A stretch of DNA of 14,776 bases, from NCBI GenBank assembly GCA_964511385.1, contig CAZEFE010000017.1, positions 1 through 14,776 on the forward strand, given 5' to 3'. The notes beneath the pieces are model-generated. The model did no database searches and was not told the origin of the DNA. It saw nothing but the letters and a program-made list of their open reading frames with translations. A program made the position numbers and the translations under genes. Shown here one piece after another: positions 1 through 5,134 of the stretch; the stretch's first letter is position 1; the number at the start of each line of letters is the position of its first letter. The DNA is from CAILHX01 sp964511385 (GTDB taxonomy: Bacteria; Pseudomonadota; Gammaproteobacteria; Burkholderiales; Methylophilaceae).

Positions 1-326
1 GACTGCTCCAGCGCCACGCCCAGGGTCAGCAGGTCATAGACGGCCTCGTTGGTTTTCAGCAAACCGTCGTATTTGACGTTCTTCAGGCGCTGGATGGCGG
101 TCTGGAGGTTTTCCTCGCTGAAGAGATAACTGTCGCCCTTGTGCTGGATGCGGTTGATGCGCTTGAGGCTGTCGCGCAACACTTCTTCCAGCAGCACGTT
201 GGAAAGCCGCCCGCCGCGCATCGCCAGCGCCTGCTCCGGCGTCAGGTAGCGGAAGCCTAGATTGGCCAGCAGTTGCAGGGCGGGGATCTGCGAGAGGTGT
301 TTCTCGTCGAAGCGGAAGCTGCTCAT
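1..326 (-). CDS. hsdR: Type I restriction enzyme R subunit (HsdR), N-terminal fragment cut by window edge
   Basis: This is the start of the motor and endonuclease subunit of a type I restriction enzyme, which in this family cleaves unmodified DNA after ATP-driven translocation. Only about 108 N-terminal residues are visible, so the nuclease and helicase motifs lie outside the window. The translation begins MSSFRFDEKHLSQIPALQLL and continues with LTPEQAL, RGGRLSNVLLEE, INRIQHKG and YDGLLKTNEAVYDLLTLG. I recognise this as the typical HsdR N-terminus that follows hsdS. The ATG at 326-324 overlaps the hsdS stop as ATGA, which supports both the start and translational coupling. The GC-rich frame covering 34-339 on the same strand is a shadow. 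Assignment rests on recognised family sequence plus operon position; intactness cannot be judged. Confidence 0.88.
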   Translation of the reverse strand, partial: MSSFRFDEKHLSQIPALQLLANLGFRYLTPEQALAMRGGRLSNVLLEEVLRDSLKRINRIQHKGDSYLFSEENLQTAIQRLKNVKYDGLLKTNEAVYDLLTLGVALEQ

Positions 327-1516
327 GCGGCCACCTCACTATTCTTGGCCGGCACTCGCCACTGACCGGTTAGCAGATTTTGCATCAGGCCGCGTTTCTG
401 TTTTTTGAATGCAATAACTTGAGCACGTAGAAGTGCGACTTCAGCCTCTGCCTCGTCAAGCACAGTCGCAATGGCCTGCTGCTCTGCAACGGAAGGAACT
501 GGAATCTTGATCGAACAGAAATCCTGAAAGCTAACCTGCTTACCATCGCGAATTCCGATAACCGCCACCGATAATCGCTTGATGAAATCCGCCGATCTGA
601 AGTAATGACGAAAGAAACGTACGTCGATTTCTCTCGTCGCCCGAAGCACCGTGTATGCAGGGCTGACAAGTCCGCGATAATTTGAGTGCTCAAGTCCACC
701 TTGGAACGATCGTAGGCTAATGACGAAGTTACCAGGCTCGACGAGCTTGAAGGAAGTCGTATCTCCAGATGGCATTGTCACGCGACCAGTAAGTTTGTCG
801 CGGGGGATGACTCCACGATCTTGGGTGACTGACAGTAAGGGCTCTGATTCGAAACCCTTAAGAGATACGCTGTCGAATATTCTATCGGCGCGTAGAACAT
901 CCCAGTTTTTCGAAAACCCATTGAGGCGTTTCCGTGCTGTAAGAAGTTGATGTTCGATGGCGTTGAGGTGGCGATTCTTTACTGCAATTAGGCGCTCGGT
1001 TTTCTCTATGGCGCTATCCCATGCTACGAGTACATTCCGAATCAAAATCTGCTCGCCCAGCTGTGGCAGCGGAATGTAAAAGTGGTTCTTGAATGTCGTG
1101 GGATTCAGATTGGCTTGGCTGACAGCTCTGGTCGCCAGTTGCTTGATGTGGCGCTGCCCGCCTTCGCTGGCCAAAATCTGGATTACGTAGTCGGGGTCAA
1201 CGCGTTCACGATCCAATACAAATCGCACTAGATAGGATGCGAACACGGCCCTCCCCTCGCCGCGGTAGATGCCGGTTTTCCCAACCAGATCGGGGCTGTT
1301 TGTCCGGTTCAGGAGGATATCGCCATCTGCCAGGAGGTAGTCCTGCGCGTCCTCTTCTGACAGACTGACGCATACGTTCGGATCAATATGCACGCGACCA
1401 TCCTGAATGTCCTTCATGCCGACAATCGGCACGTGGCCGTTTGGGTCTGCGGGAAGCGATAGCCCGTATTGCGATGAGCGGATAACCGTTCCAATGGGCA
1501 CAGTTTTCCAAGTCAT
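323..1516 (-). CDS. hsdS: Type I restriction-modification specificity subunit (HsdS), two TRDs
   Basis: A 397-residue DNA-sequence recognition subunit that would combine with HsdM to form the methyltransferase and with HsdR to form the restriction complex. The layout is the usual duplicated one. A first target recognition domain covers about residues 5-155 (includes PIVGMKDIQDG and DGDILLNRTNSPDLVGKTGI). A first conserved helical spacer covers about 158-205 (EQILIRNVLVAWDSAIEKTE). A second TRD covers about 206-350, and a second helical spacer about 352-390 (AEQQAIATVLDEAEAEV and LMQNLLTGQWRV). Length is close to that known for EcoR124I-type S subunits. The start at 1516 overlaps the dinD stop and the stop overlaps the hsdR start, both as ATGA. 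TRD codon use is less GC-rich than the neighbours, as expected for a region exchanged by recombination. The recognised DNA sequence cannot be predicted by eye. Confidence 0.93.
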   Translation of the reverse strand: MTWKTVPIGTVIRSSQYGLSLPADPNGHVPIVGMKDIQDGRVHIDPNVCVSLSEEDAQDYLLADGDILLNRTNSPDLVGKTGIYRGEGRAVFASYLVRFVLDRERVDPDYVIQILASEGGQRHIKQLATRAVSQANLNPTTFKNHFYIPLPQLGEQILIRNVLVAWDSAIEKTERLIAVKNRHLNAIEHQLLTARKRLNGFSKNWDVLRADRIFDSVSLKGFESEPLLSVTQDRGVIPRDKLTGRVTMPSGDTTSFKLVEPGNFVISLRSFQGGLEHSNYRGLVSPAYTVLRATREIDVRFFRHYFRSADFIKRLSVAVIGIRDGKQVSFQDFCSIKIPVPSVAEQQAIATVLDEAEAEVALLRAQVIAFKKQKRGLMQNLLTGQWRVPAKNSEVAA

Positions 1517-2355
1517 TTCTTCTCCAGCTTCTTCTTCGCACTCTCGATCTGCTTAATGCTTTTCTCCGGCGTCGGCAGCGCCTCGGGCATGGTGCCGCCC
1601 AACTCGTCGATGGTCTGCCGTACTTTCTTGCCGACTTCGAAGTGGGTCTGATTGGCCTTCTGTTTGCCGCGCACCTGGTCGCGGCGCAGCTTCTCTTCCG
1701 TTTGCGTGGCGCGGAACAGGTTGGCGGCCAGTTCGGTGCTGCCCATGTGGTCGAGGATCTTCTGGCTTTTCTTCAGACCCTTGATGGCATGGATGTCCTT
1801 CGCACCCCGACCGCCGTACAGGCCCTTGTAGCCGTGGTCCTGGAAAATGGCGTAGTCAATCGGCGTTTCGACGCCGGCATCCTTGGCCGCAGCGGCGAGA
1901 TGCTTGTTGTGCTCGGCCAGTTCGTTACGAATCGCCAGCCGCTTGTCGTTCTCCGACAGCCGGGCGAAGGCTTCGTTGTCGTTCAACTCCTGCCGACGGG
2001 TTTGCAAGGCGAAGTAGGTCTGGCCGTTAGCGATGACCGATTTCGACGGATCGCCGTTCTGGACGATCAGGTAGCAGGCGTAGCGCGAGAGGCGAATATC
2101 CGCGATCTGGCGTTTTGCGCCCGACCCGATGTCGACCATATCGAGGACATCCTCGAAATGGTCTTCTACCGGATGGCCGCTGTTGCGGCAGGCTTCCTTG
2201 GCGCGCTCGATGACCGGCTGGAAGTGCCGGTATTCGGAGTACTCCAGGACTTTGGCGAGTTGGCGCGCCAGCCAGAATTCATTCCCTTCGGCATCGAACT
2301 GGCGCATGCCCTCGAAGGTTTCGTGGTGCTGCTCGACGATGCGCTTCTCCGTCAT
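1513..2355 (-). CDS. dinD: DinD-like protein (DNA damage-inducible protein D family) inside the RM operon
   Basis: A 280-residue protein recognised as DinD-like. The N-terminal region contains a BRO-N type segment (about residues 15-115) with EFWLARQLAKVLEYSEYRHF, followed by IADIRLSRYACYLIVQNGD, SVIANGQTYFALQTRRQEL and, further on, YGGRGAKDIHAIKGLKKSQK. In E. coli DinD is SOS-induced and is reported to act against RecA filaments; whether that holds here is unknown. The C-terminus is Lys/Glu-rich. The gene sits between hsdM and hsdS with 4-nt ATGA overlaps on both sides, so it must be co-expressed with the RM subunits and is probably a functional partner. No SOS box is needed for that arrangement and I did not find a promoter of its own. 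The plus-strand frame of 244 aa over the same bases is an antisense shadow. Confidence 0.88.
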   Translation of the reverse strand: MTEKRIVEQHHETFEGMRQFDAEGNEFWLARQLAKVLEYSEYRHFQPVIERAKEACRNSGHPVEDHFEDVLDMVDIGSGAKRQIADIRLSRYACYLIVQNGDPSKSVIANGQTYFALQTRRQELNDNEAFARLSENDKRLAIRNELAEHNKHLAAAAKDAGVETPIDYAIFQDHGYKGLYGGRGAKDIHAIKGLKKSQKILDHMGSTELAANLFRATQTEEKLRRDQVRGKQKANQTHFEVGKKVRQTIDELGGTMPEALPTPEKSIKQIESAKKKLEKK

Positions 2356-3911
2356 ATGCCTAACTCCTTGAGGTAGGTTTTCATCTTCACGCGTACCTCG
2401 GCCAGTTCCCCTTCGAGGCGCTCGATTTCCTTCTCGACGGCGGCCACGTCGATTTCTTCCTCTTCCTCGAAGGTATCGACGTAGCGCGGAATGTTGAGGT
2501 TGAAGTCGTTCTCGGCGATCTCGGCCAGGGTGGCGACGTAGGCGTATTTGTCGACGTTCTGCCGTGCATCGAAGGTGGCGACGATCTTGTCCAGATGCGT
2601 ATCGAACAGGGCGTTCTGGGTCTTGGCGGCCTGGAAGTCGCGGCTGGCGTCGATGAACAGCACGTCGCGGCAGGCTTCGCGTTCGCCGCCCTTTTCCCGC
2701 GCCCGATCAAACACCAGTATGGCGACCGGGATGGAGGTGGTCGGAAAGAGGTTGGCCGGCAGGCCGATGACGGCGTCGAGCAGGTTGTCCTCGATCAGCT
2801 TCTGCCGGATGCGGCCTTCGGCGCCACCCCGAAACAGCACGCCGTGGGGCACGACTACCGCCACCCGCCCGGCCTGCGGCAATGCGGTTTCCACCATGTG
2901 TGTGATGAAGGCATAGTCGCCCTTGGATTTGGGCGGCACGCCGCGCCAGAAGCGGTTGAAGCGATCCGACTCGGCATGCTCCGAGCCCCATTTGTCGAGG
3001 CTGAAGGGCGGATTGGCAACCACCACGTCAAAGCGCATCAGGCGGTCGGCTTCGACCAGGGCCGGGCTGTTGAGGGTATCGCCCCATTCGATGCGGGCGG
3101 AATCCTTGCCGTGCAGGAACATGTTCATGCGCGCCAGCGCCCAGGTGCTGCCGTTCACTTCCTGGCCGAAGAGGGCGAAATCGCGGCTGCCGGTTTCCTC
3201 GACTAGCGCCGCCGCCTCGATCAGCAGACCGGCGGAACCGCAGGCCGGGTCGCAGATGCGGTTGCCGGCCTTGGGCTTGACCAGGCGGGCGAGCAGGCGG
3301 GATACCTGCTTGGGCGTATAGAACTCGCCGGCCTTCTTGCCGGCATCGGAGGCGAAGCGCTCGATCAGGTAGATGTAGGCATTGCCGATGACATCCTCGG
3401 AAACGCGGGAGGGGCGCAGATCGAGCTTGGCGAAATCTTCCAGCAAGTTTTTCAGGCGACGGTTGCGATCCTTGGTCTGGCCGAGGTTGGCTTCGGAGTT
3501 GAAATCGATGTTGCGGAAGACGCGGTCGAGCTTGGCCTTGTTGGCGTCCTCGATGCCGTCGAGCACGATGTTGATGAGTTCGCCGATGTTGGCCGCGTTG
3601 CGCCGCTCGTACAGGCTGTTGAAATTACCGGCGAAGCGCTCGATGACTTTGCCGGTTTTCTCCTCCTTGAACTCGACGAAGGGCAGCGTGAAGCGCTCGC
3701 GATCCAGCTTGCGTCGGATACGCTCGTCGTCATCGCCGTATTGCTGGCGGTAGGCGTCGTAGTGGTCCTGCCACAGGTCGCTGATGTATTTAAGGAACAG
3801 CATCACCAGGATGTAGTCCTTGTACTGGGCCGGATCGACAACGCCACGGAACGTGTCGCAGGCGGCCCAGGCGGTACTGTTGACGTCCTGCTGGGTGACT
3901 TGATCACTCAT
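2352..3911 (-). CDS. hsdM: Type I restriction-modification DNA methyltransferase subunit (HsdM)
   Basis: A 519-residue N6-adenine methyltransferase subunit, which uses S-adenosylmethionine to modify host DNA at the site chosen by HsdS. The N-terminal helical HsdM domain is about residues 8-150 (WAACDTFRGVVDPAQYKDYIL). The methylase core follows: GEFYTPKQV at about 195-203, SAM-binding motif I DPACGSAG at 221-228 and catalytic motif IV NPPF at 300-303. All key residues are present, so the enzyme looks active. The C-terminus (about 475-515) is an acidic, Glu-rich predicted coiled coil (VEKEIERLEGELAEVRVKMK). Length matches type IC-like HsdM proteins such as EcoR124I. The ATG at 3911 has a GAGG ribosome-binding site at 3922-3919, spacing 7 nt. 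The stop TGA overlaps the dinD ATG. A strong hairpin lies just upstream. Confidence 0.96.
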   Translation of the reverse strand: MSDQVTQQDVNSTAWAACDTFRGVVDPAQYKDYILVMLFLKYISDLWQDHYDAYRQQYGDDDERIRRKLDRERFTLPFVEFKEEKTGKVIERFAGNFNSLYERRNAANIGELINIVLDGIEDANKAKLDRVFRNIDFNSEANLGQTKDRNRRLKNLLEDFAKLDLRPSRVSEDVIGNAYIYLIERFASDAGKKAGEFYTPKQVSRLLARLVKPKAGNRICDPACGSAGLLIEAAALVEETGSRDFALFGQEVNGSTWALARMNMFLHGKDSARIEWGDTLNSPALVEADRLMRFDVVVANPPFSLDKWGSEHAESDRFNRFWRGVPPKSKGDYAFITHMVETALPQAGRVAVVVPHGVLFRGGAEGRIRQKLIEDNLLDAVIGLPANLFPTTSIPVAILVFDRAREKGGEREACRDVLFIDASRDFQAAKTQNALFDTHLDKIVATFDARQNVDKYAYVATLAEIAENDFNLNIPRYVDTFEEEEEIDVAAVEKEIERLEGELAEVRVKMKTYLKELGI

Positions 3912-3922
3912 TTTGATTCCTC
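3912..3922 (-). promoter_or_regulatory. Ribosome binding site of hsdM
   Basis: On the minus strand TGAGGAATCAAA precedes the hsdM ATG. The GAGG core is at 3922-3919 with 7 nt spacing, which fixes the start codon and gives hsdM independent initiation, unlike the coupled genes after it. Confidence 0.7.
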
Positions 3923-3932
3923 AGTATTCGAT

Positions 3933-3956
3933 CAGACGGGGCGGCTGCCCCGTCTG
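3933..3956. terminator. Strong hairpin between GIY-YIG gene and hsdM (attenuator or processing site)
   Basis: A perfect 10-bp inverted repeat, CAGACGGGGC (3933-3942) and GCCCCGTCTG (3947-3956), with a 4-nt loop. It lies in the 52-bp gap between the GIY-YIG stop and hsdM. On the minus-strand transcript it is followed by ATCGAATACTGAGG rather than a U tract, so it is not a textbook intrinsic terminator. Partial termination, RNA processing or 3'-end protection are all possible. It could separate expression of the upstream accessory genes from the core RM operon. Confidence 0.5.
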
Positions 3957-3963
3957 TCTGTTG

Positions 3964-4266
3964 TTACCGATCGCCGCAGGGCGGCTTGTATTGCGCGCGG
4001 AGTTCCTGCTCGATCCGCATGCGCTCGCGTTCGTTGCAGTAGTAGGCCGCATAGGCCAACCCGTTGCCCCGATTGCGATTCCAGCAATCGGCGCGGTCAT
4101 GATCAGATACGCGGCTGCGTATCTGCTCCGATTCGCCGATATCGACGACCTTCCACGAATTCGCGCCGTTGCCGCCAAGGACTGCATAGACGCCGGACTG
4201 GTCGTGAAGCGCGGCGGGATCGCGGAAAGGACCTTCAAAGTTGTACTTCCCAATTGGTATTGCCAT
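3964..4266 (-). CDS. Small GIY-YIG nuclease-like protein upstream of hsdM
   Basis: A 100-residue protein with the layout of a minimal GIY-YIG domain. It has SGVYAVL (GIY-like strand, residues 24-30), then KVVDIGES (YIG-like strand, 39-46, with Asp in place of the first Tyr), Arg50 in the next helix (EQIRSRVSDHD), and Glu86 in RMRIEQELRAQYKPPCG, the position of the metal-binding Glu. In this superfamily such domains cut or nick DNA. The near-motif residues here make activity plausible but not certain. The ATG at 4266 is preceded by GAAGG with 6 nt spacing. It lies 91 bp after the HsdS-like gene and 52 bp before hsdM on the same strand, so it is probably part of the locus. It could be an accessory nuclease or a non-catalytic domain. 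Assignment is by motif reading only. Confidence 0.6.
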   Translation of the reverse strand: MAIPIGKYNFEGPFRDPAALHDQSGVYAVLGGNGANSWKVVDIGESEQIRSRVSDHDRADCWNRNRGNGLAYAAYYCNERERMRIEQELRAQYKPPCGDR

Positions 4267-4308
4267 AATGTGCCTTCTTTCATGAGTGGTGACGCTGCTT
4301 GTGAAATC

Positions 4309-4341
4309 GGCGACAGGGGTGTTACTAGCACCCTTGTCGCC
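4309..4341. terminator. Hairpin between the HsdS-like gene and the GIY-YIG gene
   Basis: Arms at 4309-4321 (GGCGACAGGGGTG) and 4329-4341 (CACCCTTGTCGCC) pair over 13 bp with one mismatch and a 7-nt loop. There is no U tract on the minus transcript, so this is a candidate attenuator, processing or transcript-stabilising hairpin, not a classical terminator. A smaller hairpin (CCCGG at 4350-4354, CCGGG at 4361-4365) lies right beside it; its loop holds the stop codon of the HsdS-like gene. Confidence 0.45.
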
Positions 4342-4357
4342 ACCCTAAACCCGGTTC

Positions 4358-4927
4358 TCACCGGGAATTCCTCGCGTACCGCAGCAAGACTCCATCCGCG
4401 AGACGCTTGCTTTCTTGTGCGATCTGCTCCAGCAACCCTTGTTCGGCTGCGGCTAGCTCCGACACTTCAACAATCAACTGCTGCTTGCGCCGACTCGGCA
4501 CTGGCACCTCCAGTGCCTCCAGCGCTGCCTTGCTGATCATTCGCACCGATGTACCCTCGGCCTGGACTGCCAAAGCCGCCTGAGTTGCCGGCAGATTGAT
4601 GTACCAGAGCAAGTAGGCGGGCAACACCTCGACGGGCCGGATCAACAACATCGGGGCAGCGAGGATTGCAGGCCCGATATCTGCCGAAACCAGCGCCACA
4701 GAGTTTGACCGCCCGCGAGAGCGGAAAACCAAGTCACCCTGCCGGATCAGGTGATGCTCTTTGACATCCGCCAAGTCCACGCGAACCGCGTCTTCCACAT
4801 GCAGCAAGCTGGCATCGTCTATGTCCTTCATCTGCACAACGGCAATGGCTCCCCTCGCGTCGTGCTCAAGGCGCGAACGGAACGGGTAACCCATGCGGAT
4901 GCTTGCCACCTGGCCCAACTTCGTCAT
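4358..4927 (-). CDS. Half-size, single-TRD type I specificity-subunit-like protein
   Basis: From the ATG at 4927 the protein is 189 residues, about half of a normal HsdS. It has one target recognition domain (starts MTKLGQVASIRMGYPFRSRL; also VVQMKDIDDAS, LIRQGDLVFRSRGRSN, and GTSVRMISKAALEALEVPVPS). One C-terminal helical region follows (KQQLIVEVSELAAAEQGLLEQ). The frame is open to a TTG at 4990, but that TTG is the -35 box of a strong promoter, so I prefer 4927. Its TRD differs clearly from both TRDs of the full hsdS. Half-S proteins of other type I systems can dimerise and restore specificity, so it may give HsdM a second, symmetric target. It could also be a DNA-binding accessory or decoy. 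No hsdM directly adjoins it; the GIY-YIG gene does. Confidence 0.8.
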   Translation of the reverse strand: MTKLGQVASIRMGYPFRSRLEHDARGAIAVVQMKDIDDASLLHVEDAVRVDLADVKEHHLIRQGDLVFRSRGRSNSVALVSADIGPAILAAPMLLIRPVEVLPAYLLWYINLPATQAALAVQAEGTSVRMISKAALEALEVPVPSRRKQQLIVEVSELAAAEQGLLEQIAQESKRLADGVLLRYARNSR

Positions 4928-4939
4928 ATCAGTAGAAAA

Positions 4940-5011
4940 CGCTTTTCTGGATAACGCTTGAATTCTAGGCGGCAGAATGTTGAATGTCAATAGTCGTAAT
5001 CGCTTTTCTGG
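4940..5011. repeat. Two direct copies of CGCTTTTCTGG flanking the HsdS-like promoter
   Basis: The 11-mer CGCTTTTCTGG occurs at 4940-4950 and 5001-5011 with a 61-bp period. One copy lies in the expected leader and the other just upstream of the -35 box. This layout fits a pair of operator sites bracketing the promoter. The binding protein is unknown; the divergent XRE-domain protein is the obvious candidate, although a different motif lies nearer its own promoter. Confidence 0.5.
4962..4990 (-). promoter_or_regulatory. Near-consensus sigma70 promoter for the HsdS-like gene
   Basis: On the minus strand TTGACA (4990-4985) and TAGAAT (4967-4962) are separated by exactly 17 bp. The -35 is a perfect match and the -10 is 5 of 6. 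The predicted transcript start near 4955 leaves about 28 nt of leader before the ATG at 4927. The promoter would be strong if unrepressed, which suggests repression by the flanking sites. Confidence 0.72.
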
Positions 5012-5059
5012 TCAGAATTTACATTTTAAAGTCGCTTTAGCCTTCTGCACAGTTAAATT

Positions 5060-5122
5060 GCAACATTTCGTGAAATTGTTGTAAATTACTGCAACGTTGC
5101 TAAAATCAAATCTAAATGTTGC
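5060..5122. promoter_or_regulatory. Candidate operator array of the XRE-GTPase gene
   Basis: Three related sites precede the gene. GCAACATTT is at 5060-5068, the perfect palindrome GCAACGTTGC at 5091-5100, and AAATGTTGC at 5114-5122, which is the exact reverse complement of the first. A further imperfect dyad (CAACATTTC at 5061-5069 against GAAATTGTTG at 5072-5081) overlaps the first site. The palindrome fills the spacer of the predicted promoter and the last site covers the predicted transcript start, as expected for autorepression by an XRE-type protein. The link to this regulator is inferred from position and symmetry. Confidence 0.55.
5079..5106 (+). promoter_or_regulatory. Candidate promoter of the XRE-GTPase gene
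   Basis: TTGTAA (5079-5084) and TAAAAT (5101-5106) with a 16-bp spacer form a reasonable sigma70-type promoter. The start would be near 5113, giving a leader of about 22 nt. A ribosome-binding site GAGGG at 5123-5127 lies 7 nt before the ATG at 5135. Confidence 0.5.
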
Positions 5123-5134
5123 GAGGGCGCTGCC

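Noticed and set aside
34..339. 101-codon minus-strand frame
   Set aside because: It is a GC-rich shadow. The adjacent frame starting at 326 gives a recognisable HsdR N-terminus with an ATGA overlap to hsdS.
1642..2376. 244-codon plus-strand frame
   Set aside because: Antisense to dinD, low complexity in Val/Leu/Ala, no domain; explained by codon bias of the real gene.
2595..3206. 203-codon plus-strand frame inside hsdM
   Set aside because: Antisense shadow of a gene with intact methyltransferase motifs.
4928..4990. TTG start at 4990 for the HsdS-like protein
   Set aside because: The TTG is part of a near-consensus -35 box and would lie upstream of the predicted transcript start; ATG at 4927 is preferred.
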